This document shows, piece after piece, positions 50,201 to 57,804 of a DNA stretch of 64,000 bases. Each line of letters opens with the position of its first letter. The stretch's first letter is position 1. The position numbers were made by a program, and so were the translations under genes. Origin of the DNA: Sorangium cellulosum. Its GTDB lineage: Bacteria; Myxococcota_A; Polyangia; Polyangiales; Polyangiaceae. Location of the stretch: the NCBI RefSeq assembly GCF_002950945.1, contig NZ_CP012673.1:1054001-1118000 (forward strand), written 5' to 3'. The notes beneath the pieces are model-generated. The model was not told the DNA's origin. It did not search any database and saw nothing but the letters and a program-made list of their open reading frames with translations.

Positions 50201-51512
50201 TCGTGGGAAGCGCGGGCCCCGTCGCCTTCGTGGGGAAGCCGGCGGCCGCCGGGGCGGGGAAGCCGGCAGGCGCCGGGGCGGGATACCCTGCCGTCGCGGG
50301 GGCGGGATACCCTGCCGTCGCGGGGGCGGGGAAGCCGGCGGGCGCCGGGGCGGGGAGGCCCGCCGCGGTCACCGTCGGGAGCCCGGCGCGGACCGGCGAG
50401 GGCAGCGGCGCCGAGGCCGGCGTCGGCAGCCCCGTGCCGGACAGCGGGGCGGGCATGCCGATGACGCCAGGGACCGAGGTCGGCAGGTCGCTGGCGACGA
50501 TGGGCAGGTCGTTCGAGGACGGCGAGGGCAGCTCGACCTCGCCGTCGCCCTCGAGCGGCAGCTCGAGCTCGCCGAAGCCGAACGCCATGGAGCTGCCGCT
50601 CGGGCGCTGCGGCGGAGCCGGGGGCGGGTCGTCGTCGAGATCTCCGAAATCGTACTCGGGGACCACGCGAGGGGGCGCGACGTCCCCCATCCCGAGTGTA
50701 CGCCCGCGGCCGAGCGGCTGCGTGGCGGCGTTGGAGCCCCGGCCGCCGGGCTCCGGGGCGCGCGCGCCGAACCCCGCGTCGCGCCCGTCGAACCCGAGGG
50801 TGCGCCGGCTGCTGGGAGGGAGCGCCTCGGTCCGCGCCGGTAGGTCGGCCTCGGCGAACGCGGACGGCGTCGCCGGCGCGGTGCGGGAATCGGCGCGCGA
50901 TCGCGCGGGGATCGCCGGCGGCGCCGCGGGCACGTTGCCGTAAACGACCGGGAGATCGCTCGGATCGAGCCCCTGCATCTCCTCCGCGTCGGCAGGGCTC
51001 GGCAGCTCGACCATGAGGTCGATCTCGCCGAAGCCGCGCCGCTGCGGCACGGTCTTGGCGTTGCGCCGGTCGGCGGCGGGCGGGCGATCGGGCACATCGG
51101 GCAGGCCGATCTCGCCGAAGACCTCGGGCCCCGGCGGCTCCTGGCGCAGCGCGGGCGGCGCGGGCGGCTCGCGCCGGGGTGGGGCCGCCGCCGGGCGCCG
51201 CGGGGGCGCGACCGCGGGGAACGCGACGTCCGGGGCCGCGACGGGCAGGTCGGCGTCCTCGTCGAACGCCGGCGCGGCCCGCTCGGAGAGCTGGAAGCCT
51301 TCCGCGCCAGGCCTCGGCGCAGGCGTCGCCGCGCGCGGGGGCGCAGGTGCCGCCGCGGGCGAAGGCGCCGCCACCAGGCGCGAGCTCCCGTCCTTCGTCA
51401 CCAGCAGGCTCGTGCCGCACTTCGGGCAGCGCATCCTGAGCCCCGCAGGGGGAATGCGCTTCTCGTCGACCTGGTACGGCGATCTACATCCGTCGCACTC
51501 GACCTTGATCAT
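47283..51512 (-). CDS. Zinc-ribbon/TPR membrane protein (1409 aa)
   Basis: A giant scaffold-type protein. Residues 1-35 are an MJ0042-type zinc ribbon (C6, C9, C29, C32). Residues about 40-600 are Pro/Ala-rich and disordered, with an eight-residue PAPATAGY/PAPAPAGF repeat. One transmembrane helix lies at about 604-626 (YVVAALAIAAVAGGALAL). The rest is a long TPR array (about 640-1409). The topology is cytoplasmic zinc ribbon and disordered arm, with TPRs across the inner membrane. Zinc-ribbon and TPR proteins are components of the Myxococcus Glt gliding machinery (GltJ, GltI); a similar role is only a suggestion. ATG 51512. Confidence 0.82.
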   Translation of the reverse strand: MIKVECDGCRSPYQVDEKRIPPAGLRMRCPKCGTSLLVTKDGSSRLVAAPSPAAAPAPPRAATPAPRPGAEGFQLSERAAPAFDEDADLPVAAPDVAFPAVAPPRRPAAAPPRREPPAPPALRQEPPGPEVFGEIGLPDVPDRPPAADRRNAKTVPQRRGFGEIDLMVELPSPADAEEMQGLDPSDLPVVYGNVPAAPPAIPARSRADSRTAPATPSAFAEADLPARTEALPPSSRRTLGFDGRDAGFGARAPEPGGRGSNAATQPLGRGRTLGMGDVAPPRVVPEYDFGDLDDDPPPAPPQRPSGSSMAFGFGELELPLEGDGEVELPSPSSNDLPIVASDLPTSVPGVIGMPAPLSGTGLPTPASAPLPSPVRAGLPTVTAAGLPAPAPAGFPAPATAGYPAPATAGYPAPAPAGFPAPAAAGFPTKATGPALPTRSTGPGLPAAAPAGPGTIVGAELFDEAPPDYDDSRVGAAFQAPGPRPLPPTAPAPAAPEPPSSGARTEADFGDFGDEIALGEAVTQLSPGAAPAAYDPSDRSANFTQAPVELEERGIELGERAPSVGDEVDLTGAGTEIGDLSAGPEAQAGKPAQAEEAPPQKSKIKRYVVAALAIAAVAGGALALVPDVGAFGVNLVSDRLNAFAHEAALADLRKRSQAAFAEDTASATGAALNDAKAARASAPRHRPTMAYAGYVAFARSLRFGHRTVDDAFGREMVGLASSRPGDLHALAAAAQDAATGQLPRARQGVQALGARLKDDIDVAVLAAEIELAAKDAPKAVAAWQRAAELQKSARTLFGLARAQLLAGDRPGAEASGRGAVEASPNHVGARTLIASLVWTTPGREQEALDLLGKVTGEGPVRAAASDPEIVEAYTLLGAIHLAKSRMSAAEQAFAAAVKLDPQAVRALVGNGEVLYRSGRYSEAQARFEAAVRADAENLSAHLGKAKTWLAQERMKEAKDLLKGLQKSHAADPQVAYWLGRTELALGNKKEAEAAYLEAVKSSENRSEVVDAYVALSSPLSSLGRNEAAAAKLSEATAKFPDLPALHKAKAEVALQTGRYDDARQELELALAKEEDLGSEFKLGQAYRRLRRFEDAARLFDKVAATDKDYPGLALERGLLFEETGQSERALEMYADALRKAPDNVDLKLRVGSTQVMAGHAVHAEPLLREVLKDRPNSAEANHFLGRALLVRGTNTAEALRFLERASELDPNRAEYHLYVGWGANETGQTARAEVALRRALELDAELGDAYWQRGVLLQKQGASRDALVDLQTALEKRPSRYEAYATMALCYQDQGNWPAAEEAWRKAIASNDKVPEWHYRLGKIYASRGNRAGAAAELEQAVTLAEAPERSTPPWLFDAHFLLAEALRATNSREKAVRHYQRFLETAPTDNAYRRDAVQALEDLGAAKAR

Positions 51513-51826
51513 GCTCCCCGACCCAATGCGGGCGCATGCGAGTGCCTCCGCATGCGCCACCACGCTCGTTCGGCCCGCGAAAGGCCGGGATGCCCCGACA
51601 TCCGCTCTCCTTACTAGCAGGGCTTGTGGTCCTTGGATCGCCTCTTCTACGCGCCCTCTTCAAATCGGCGACTCCCTCGACGTCTTCGCCCTCGTCCCCT
51701 CCCTCGTCCTGGGCATCTCACTGCCCGGGCTCGCAGGGATGCGGGCCGCATGCCGGAGATGAGGTGAGGCCGGATCCATCGAGGCCTCGCCAAGCGTCCT
51801 CCACCTGTGCTAACGCGCTGCCGCCC
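51513..51826. other. Divergent intergenic region
   Basis: About 314 bp between the zinc-ribbon TPR gene and the parvulin-like gene, with a lower-GC core (51590-51720). It presumably carries both promoters. No gene or repeat is supported. Confidence 0.4.
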
Positions 51827-52423
51827 ATGCAGCGGTCGACGGCGCTCATTTACACGCTCTTCTTTGCGGGCGCGGTCGCGTTCGTCCTCGCGAACATCGG
51901 CCCGAAGCGGCCCGGCGCGCCTGTCGCGCCCTCCGACGCGGGCGCCGTCGCCGACGCCGACGTGGACGCAGGCCCGCCGGCGGCGCTGGACGATGGCGAC
52001 GCGGGGGTCGACGCTGGCGGAGACGGACTCCCGGGCAGCGCCGCGGAGCCTGCGGGGCGGTCCGACGCGGGCGTGACGCTCCTCTCGGGAGAGGCTCCGC
52101 CCGGGCTGCCCGCCGAGGCGCCGAAGCGCGTGCGCTTCGGCGTGGTGCTGGTGCAGTACCGGGGCGCGCAGGGCGCGCCGCAGACCGCGCGCTCCCGGGA
52201 CGCCGCGCTGGGGCTCGCCAGGGAGCTCTCCGAGCTGGCCAAGACGGACTTCAAGGCCGCCGTCGACAAGGGCGACAAGGGCTCGACCGACGACCTCGGC
52301 TACATCCCGCGCGGCGTGCTCGAGCCGGCGCCCGAGTACGAGCTGTTCAGCCTCCCCAAGGGCGGCGTGAGCGGCCCGGTCGACACGCCGCGCGGCTTTT
52401 GGATCGCACGGCGGATCGAGTAA
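51827..52423 (+). CDS. Membrane-anchored parvulin-like peptidyl-prolyl isomerase
   Basis: A 198-residue protein with an N-terminal membrane anchor (about 6-24) and an Asp/Ala/Gly-rich linker to about residue 100. A C-terminal rotamase domain contains RFGVVLVQYRGA, a region equivalent to GGDLG (STDDLGYIPRG), and FSLPKGGVSGPVDTPRGFWIARRIE typical of PpiC. It probably assists folding of exported proteins outside the inner membrane. The domain is short, and the family match is by motif only. The PHA-system gene follows 56 bp later. Confidence 0.75.
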   Translation: MQRSTALIYTLFFAGAVAFVLANIGPKRPGAPVAPSDAGAVADADVDAGPPAALDDGDAGVDAGGDGLPGSAAEPAGRSDAGVTLLSGEAPPGLPAEAPKRVRFGVVLVQYRGAQGAPQTARSRDAALGLARELSELAKTDFKAAVDKGDKGSTDDLGYIPRGVLEPAPEYELFSLPKGGVSGPVDTPRGFWIARRIE

Positions 52424-52479
52424 GAAGGCGTACCGCGCGCGGCGTGTCGCCGCGGGCGCGAACGAGTTGGAGACACCGT

Positions 52480-52776
52480 ATGGCGACCATCGACATCCGC
52501 CGGCCGCACTCGCTGGACAAGGAAGAGGCCAAGAAGCGAGCGGAAGAGCTCGCGCGGGGCATGGAGGACAAGCTCGGCATCCACTGGCGCTGGGACGGCG
52601 ATCTCATCCGCTTCGAGGCCCCGAGCGGCGCCGCGAAGGGGACGAAGGGCGTCGTGCGCGTCGAGGCGTCGGCGGTCCAGGTGGAGATCGATCTGCCGTT
52701 CCTCCTGAAGGCGATGAAGGGCACGGTCGAGTCGAAGGTCAACGAGAAGCTCTCGGCCGTGCTTGGCAAGGCCTAG
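52480..52776 (+). CDS. Polyhydroxyalkanoic acid system family protein
   Basis: A 98-residue protein matching the PHA_gran_rgn family: IDIRRPHSLDKEEAKKRAEELARGMEDKLGIHWRWDGDLIRFEA followed by VEIDLPFLLKAMKGTVESKVNEKL. Members are often found with polyhydroxyalkanoate genes, but none is nearby, and the role is uncertain. ATG 52480 follows TTGGAG. Its last codons form the first unit of a 23-bp tandem repeat. Confidence 0.82.
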   Translation: MATIDIRRPHSLDKEEAKKRAEELARGMEDKLGIHWRWDGDLIRFEAPSGAAKGTKGVVRVEASAVQVEIDLPFLLKAMKGTVESKVNEKLSAVLGKA

Positions 52777-52899
52777 CCGCGACGCTCGGCGAGACGTAGC
52801 TGCGACGCGCGGCCAGGCCTGGCTGCGATCCTCGGCCAGGCTTGGCCACGACCCTCGGCCAGGCCTGGCCGCGGCGCTCGAGCGGGCCTGGCTGCGAGG
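52762..52899. repeat. 23-bp tandem repeat, 6 degenerate copies
   Basis: Six contiguous units (52762, 52785, 52808, 52831, 52854, 52877) follow the pattern CTCGGCCAGGCCTGGCYGCGAYC with AGGCCTGG-type inner palindromes. The first unit includes the last codons of the upstream gene; the rest fill the gap before the giant TPR gene. Confidence 0.88.
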
Positions 52900-53034
52900 C
52901 TCGTGTTGCTCGCGGCTGCCCCGAGCGCGCCACCTGCCCGGCGAGCTTTACTCCGCGCGCTTCGTTTCGCTACTCTCCGCCAGCGTCATGCGTTGCGCAC
53001 ATACAAGACCCCGTCCGGAGGCGTAGCGAGGGAG

Positions 53035-56000
53035 ATGACGGTCCAGGCACCCGAGGGTCACGCGGAGAGCATGACGGCCCTAGTAGCGCGGCTTCGTGCG
53101 GAGCAGGGGGATCAACCGGAGCGACAGCCCCAGGCGCTGCTGCTGCACGAGCTCGGCGCGCTCGAGGAGGCGATGGGCGAGGAGCCCACGGCGGCGCGCG
53201 ACTACCTCGCCGCGTTCAACGCGGACCCCCAGTTCCGCGAGCCGCTCGAGGCGCTGGTCCGCATCCTCACCCGGCGCAAGTCGATCAAGAACCTCGGCAA
53301 GCTGCTCGACGCGCTCACGCGCGCCGCGGCCACGCCGGAGGAGCGGGCGCGCGCGTTCTGGGAGCGGGCGGCGTACCTCCAGGACCACGAGCAGAACCTC
53401 TCGGCGGCCAAGGAGGCGCTCGAGGAGGCCGCGCTCAGCAACCCCGAGGACGCGACGCCGTGGCTCGAGCTCGAGCTCATCGCGGCCAAGGAGGGGGACC
53501 TCGCCGGCCGGATGCGCGCCATCGAGGCCCGCGCGGAGCTCGCGACCGACCCGACGTGGAAGGGGCTGCTCTTCATCGAGCTCGCCGACCTCGCGGCGGC
53601 GACCGAGAACGTCGAGCGCGCCTACGAGCTGCTCGACGCGGCCGCGGCGCTGGAGGGGCGGGCGCGCTTCAGGTCGCAGCTCGCGCTCGAGGCCATCGCC
53701 CGGCGCGAGGAGGACCACGGGGCCCTCGCGCGCGCCCTCGAGGGGCAGGCCGAGCTCATCGCCGACGCGCTCGACGACGACGCGAGCGGCGACGCGAACG
53801 GCGTCCCGCGGATCATGCGGCGCCCCGAGTACGCGGCGGACGCGTGGCTCCGCGCGGCCGAGCTGACGCAGCGCGCGGGCACCGGCGGCTTCGCGTCGCT
53901 GCTCGAGCGGGCCGCGGAGCGGCTGCCCGAGTCGGCCCTGCTCGTGCGGGCGCGCATCGCCGCGCTCGAGGCCGCCGGCGAGGCCGAGGCGGCCTCCAGC
54001 CTGGCCAAGCAGGAGATCGCGCGCGGCGCGAGCGGGCCCGGCGCGGCGGCGCTGTGGCTGCGCGTCGCCGAGGCGGCGGCGCTGGCGAGCGATCGCGAGG
54101 CCGCGCTCGCGGCCCTGCGGAGCGCGCTCGCGGCCGATCCGCAGTGCGTCCCGGCGCGCGCCCTGGAGATCGACCTGCTCGGCGACGGGCAGGACCCGGC
54201 CGCCTTCGCGGCCTCGCTCGAGGCGACCGCGGCGTCGTTCGGCAGCGACGAGGCGCGCGGGCGCGCGCTGCTCCTCGCGGCCTACGTCTGGGCGGTGCGG
54301 ACCGACGACGTCGGCGCTGCGAAGGCGGCGCTCGCTCAGGCGGGCCAGGCCGGCGTCGAGCCGGGCGTGCTCGCGCGGTTCGGGCGGTCGTTCGCGGCGC
54401 TCCGCGGCGACGCGGCCTGGTACGAGGAGTCGACGAAGCGGCTGCTCTCGACCGGCGTCGACCCGGGCGAGCAGGCGAGCCTGTGGTTCGAGATCGGCCG
54501 CAGCCGCCTGCTCCGCGGCGACGCGGACGGCGCCGAGGGCGCCTTCGCCGAGCTCGCCGACGCCGGCGCGGACGGCGGCGCCGCGCCGAACGCGTGGCTC
54601 GGCCGCGCGCTCGGCGCGTTCGCGGTCGACCTCGTCCGGGGCCGGCGCGAGCGCGGCGACGAGCCCGGCGCCCCCGGCCCGCGGCGCTCGCCGACGGTGA
54701 TCGAGGCGCTCGCCGAGGTCGAGGGCGAGGAGACCGCGCGCGGCCTCTGGCTCGTCGCGGCGCTGCGCAGCGCGCGCGGCGGCGAGATCGATCGGGCGCG
54801 GAGCCGGCTCCGCGCGCTCTTCGAGCGGTCCGCGGTCGACGAGGTCGTCGCGGTGTTCCTGGCCGAGCTGGAGCGGCGCGCGGGGAGCCCCGCCGCCGCG
54901 GCCGCGACGCTCTCGACCTGCGCCGCGGCGATCGACGACAGCGATCTCTCGGCGGCGCTGCACATCGAGGCGGCCATCCTGCTCTGGCGCGCCGGCGAGC
55001 GCGGGCGCGCCGTCGAGGAGCTCGAGGCGGCGCGCGGCAAGGCGCCCCGCGCGGGCGCGACGGCGCTCACCTGGGCGCTCCGCGGCCACGAGGCCGACGA
55101 CCTCCATGGCCGCCGCCGCGCGCTCGAGGTGGCGGGCGAGGCGGGCGAGGATCCGGCGACGCTCGCGCTCTCGCGGTTCGGCCTAGAGGTCGGCGCGGCC
55201 GAGGGCGACGCGGACGAGGCGCTCGCGATGCTCGAGGCGCTCGAGTCGCAGGCGACCGACGATCTCGCCCTCGCCGCGGCGCTCGGGCGGCTCCTCTGGC
55301 AGCCGGCCCTCGCGGACCGGGGCGCGGTCGAGCGCGCGCTCGACCTCATCGACGCCCGGGGCGACGGCGCCGCGTCCATCGCGCACGCCGAGCGCTTCCG
55401 CATCGCGCGCACCCTGGATCAGGACCGCGCGCTCACGGCGTCGCGCGCCGCGGCGTGGGCCGCGGCCGATCCGAGCCTCCCCGCCGAGCTCGAGTGGCTC
55501 GGCGCGGCGCTCGGCGCCGAAGATCGCGAGGCGGAGGTCGCCGCGCGCAACGCCGTGGCGCAGCACCTCGAGGGCGAGGCCCGCGCGGCGCTCGAGGCGT
55601 CGGCCGCGATCGTCGGCGCGCTCGACCAGCCGAACCTGCCGCGCCCGTTCCTCTCGGGCGAACACGCGCCCGCGCAGCTCGCGAACCTCGAGCTCGCGCT
55701 GCCCGGCTGCGACCCGCGGCGGCGCGCGGCGGCGCTGCACGGGCTCGGCGACGTGCTCGGCGAGGACGCGCAGCTCAGCGCGATCGGCCTCGCGGCCTGG
55801 TCGGACTTCGCGGCCGGCGATCACGAGCGGGCGCTCGCCTCGTTCCGCGCGGTGGTCGAGCGCAGGCCCGACGACCTCGCCGCCTGGGAGGGCGTCCGCG
55901 CGGCCTCGGAGGCGCTGCGCGATCCGGTCTCGACCGCGCTCGCGTCGGCGCAGCTCGGGGCGCTCTGCAAGGACGACGCGCGCGGTGCGGGGTTCTGGGA

Positions 56001-57804
56001 GAGCGCCGGCCTCCTGCTGCTCCAGCACACCGAGGCCCACGACGACGCGGAGATCGCCTTCGATCGCGCCTTCGCGCGCGATCCGCGGCGCGGCGTCGCC
56101 TTCGACCGGCTGTTCCGCCGGGTCCGGGCGCGCAACGAGGACGACCGGCTGCTCGACATCATCGAGCGGCGGCTCGGCGTGGCGGACAACGACCTCGAGA
56201 TCTGCAAGCTGTTCTGGGAGCGCGCGCGCGTGCTCCGCAAGAAGGGCAAGCTCGAGGAGGCGCTCGCCGCGCTCGAGAACGTCACGCTGCTCGAGCCGGA
56301 CCACATCGGCGCGCTGGCGCTGTCGGCGGACATCTCGAAGGCGCAGGGTGACCTCGGCCAGGCCGCGGCCTTCTACGCCGAGCTCGCGCGCGTCGCGAAG
56401 GCGCCCGCGGAGCAGCGCCTCATGTCGGGGATCACGGCGGTCGACGCGTACGAGAAGCTGGGCGAGCACGACAAGGCGCTCGAGGTGCTGGTCAGCCTGC
56501 ACCGGGCCGGCCTGTCGACGCTCTCGGTCCGCGAGCGCCTCGTCCGGGTCGCCGCCCGGGTCGGCGCCTGGGACGAGGCCACGCGCCTGCTCGAGGAGCT
56601 TATGGTCGAGCGCGACACCTCCGAGGGGAGGATCGAGGCGGCGCGGCTCGCGATGGCCATCTACCGGGACCGGCTCCGCGCGCCGCTCCGCGCGGAGCGG
56701 GCGGTCGCGAAGCTCCTCGAGGAGGCGCCGGACGACGGCGAGGCGATCGATCTCGTCCTCACGACGAGCTACGATCCCGCGTTCCGCACCCGCGTGCTCG
56801 GCCGCGCCAAGTCGACGCTGATCCAGGCGCTCGCGGCGAGCCCGGTCGACGCCGACCGGGTCGGGCTGCTCGCGAAGATCGCGGGCGCCGGCCAGGACGC
56901 GGCGCTCCGCCAGGCCACGCTGGGCGCGCTCGTCGCGCTCGGCCGGAGCGACGAGAGCATCTCCGCGGAGCTCCGGCGCATCGACGGCCGCGTCCCGGCG
57001 CGGCCGCAGATCGCGCTCGACGCCGGCGCCATGGCCGAGATCGCCGATCCGCTCGACACCGGGCCCGTCGGCGAGCTGTTCGCGAAGATGGCCGAGACGA
57101 TCTGCGTGGCGCTCGGCCCCTCGCTCGTGTCGCTCGGCGTGGGCAAGAAGGACCGCATCGAGGCGCGCGGCGGCCACCCGCTGCGCGTCGCCGTCGCCGA
57201 GTGGATGGGCGCGCTCAGCTTCGAGACGGACTTCGAGCTCTACGTCGGCGGCCCGAGCCCGCACGGGGCGACGGGCGTCTACGGCCAGCTGCCGGCGCTC
57301 GTGCTCGGCCCCGAGATCACGACCCCGCTCGACGCCGCCGCGCGCTCGGCGATCGCGCGCGAGGCGTTCGCGCTGCGCCGGGGCATCTCGTCGCTCCGGA
57401 CCCGGGACGACAACACCGTCGCCTCGCTCGTCGCGGCGGCCTGCATCGAGGCGGGCCTCTCGGTCCCGCAGCCGCCTTACGCCGTCTTCGGCGAGGTCTC
57501 GCGCGCCATCCACAAGGAGATGTCGCGCGCGACCCGGAAGGCCATCCAGGACGTGTGCCAGCGCATCGTCACGAGCCACCAGGACCCGCACCGCTGGGCG
57601 CAGGCCGCGCGCCGGAGCATCGATCGCATGGCCGTCATCGCCGCCGGCGATGTCTCCCTGGTCCTCTCGGACATCCTCGGTGCCCCGCGCGACCAGCTCG
57701 GCAGCGCCGTCGCCGAGAGCGAACGGGCCCGCCAGCTGATCGCGTTCGTCCTGTCGCAGAGCTACCTCGAGCTTCGCAGGAAGCTCGGGATGGGGGTCCG
57801 GTGA
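53035..57804 (+). CDS. Giant TPR protein with C-terminal unknown domain (1589 aa)
   Basis: A large Ala/Glu/Arg-rich alpha-helical protein without signal peptide or membrane helix. Residues about 10-1290 are degenerate TPR-like repeats (AARDYLAAFNADPQFREPLEALVRIL; EEALAALENVTLLEPDHIGALALSADI). From about 1330 a distinct globular domain follows (FELYVGGPSPHGATGVYG, PALVLGPEI, DVSLVLSDILGAP, RQLIAFVLSQSYLELRRKLG). That domain has a counterpart at the end of the next gene. ATG 53035 follows GAGGGAG. The stop overlaps the next start as GTGA, so the two giants are translated together. Probable cytoplasmic scaffold; function unknown. Confidence 0.83.
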   Translation: MTVQAPEGHAESMTALVARLRAEQGDQPERQPQALLLHELGALEEAMGEEPTAARDYLAAFNADPQFREPLEALVRILTRRKSIKNLGKLLDALTRAAATPEERARAFWERAAYLQDHEQNLSAAKEALEEAALSNPEDATPWLELELIAAKEGDLAGRMRAIEARAELATDPTWKGLLFIELADLAAATENVERAYELLDAAAALEGRARFRSQLALEAIARREEDHGALARALEGQAELIADALDDDASGDANGVPRIMRRPEYAADAWLRAAELTQRAGTGGFASLLERAAERLPESALLVRARIAALEAAGEAEAASSLAKQEIARGASGPGAAALWLRVAEAAALASDREAALAALRSALAADPQCVPARALEIDLLGDGQDPAAFAASLEATAASFGSDEARGRALLLAAYVWAVRTDDVGAAKAALAQAGQAGVEPGVLARFGRSFAALRGDAAWYEESTKRLLSTGVDPGEQASLWFEIGRSRLLRGDADGAEGAFAELADAGADGGAAPNAWLGRALGAFAVDLVRGRRERGDEPGAPGPRRSPTVIEALAEVEGEETARGLWLVAALRSARGGEIDRARSRLRALFERSAVDEVVAVFLAELERRAGSPAAAAATLSTCAAAIDDSDLSAALHIEAAILLWRAGERGRAVEELEAARGKAPRAGATALTWALRGHEADDLHGRRRALEVAGEAGEDPATLALSRFGLEVGAAEGDADEALAMLEALESQATDDLALAAALGRLLWQPALADRGAVERALDLIDARGDGAASIAHAERFRIARTLDQDRALTASRAAAWAAADPSLPAELEWLGAALGAEDREAEVAARNAVAQHLEGEARAALEASAAIVGALDQPNLPRPFLSGEHAPAQLANLELALPGCDPRRRAAALHGLGDVLGEDAQLSAIGLAAWSDFAAGDHERALASFRAVVERRPDDLAAWEGVRAASEALRDPVSTALASAQLGALCKDDARGAGFWESAGLLLLQHTEAHDDAEIAFDRAFARDPRRGVAFDRLFRRVRARNEDDRLLDIIERRLGVADNDLEICKLFWERARVLRKKGKLEEALAALENVTLLEPDHIGALALSADISKAQGDLGQAAAFYAELARVAKAPAEQRLMSGITAVDAYEKLGEHDKALEVLVSLHRAGLSTLSVRERLVRVAARVGAWDEATRLLEELMVERDTSEGRIEAARLAMAIYRDRLRAPLRAERAVAKLLEEAPDDGEAIDLVLTTSYDPAFRTRVLGRAKSTLIQALAASPVDADRVGLLAKIAGAGQDAALRQATLGALVALGRSDESISAELRRIDGRVPARPQIALDAGAMAEIADPLDTGPVGELFAKMAETICVALGPSLVSLGVGKKDRIEARGGHPLRVAVAEWMGALSFETDFELYVGGPSPHGATGVYGQLPALVLGPEITTPLDAAARSAIAREAFALRRGISSLRTRDDNTVASLVAAACIEAGLSVPQPPYAVFGEVSRAIHKEMSRATRKAIQDVCQRIVTSHQDPHRWAQAARRSIDRMAVIAAGDVSLVLSDILGAPRDQLGSAVAESERARQLIAFVLSQSYLELRRKLGMGVR

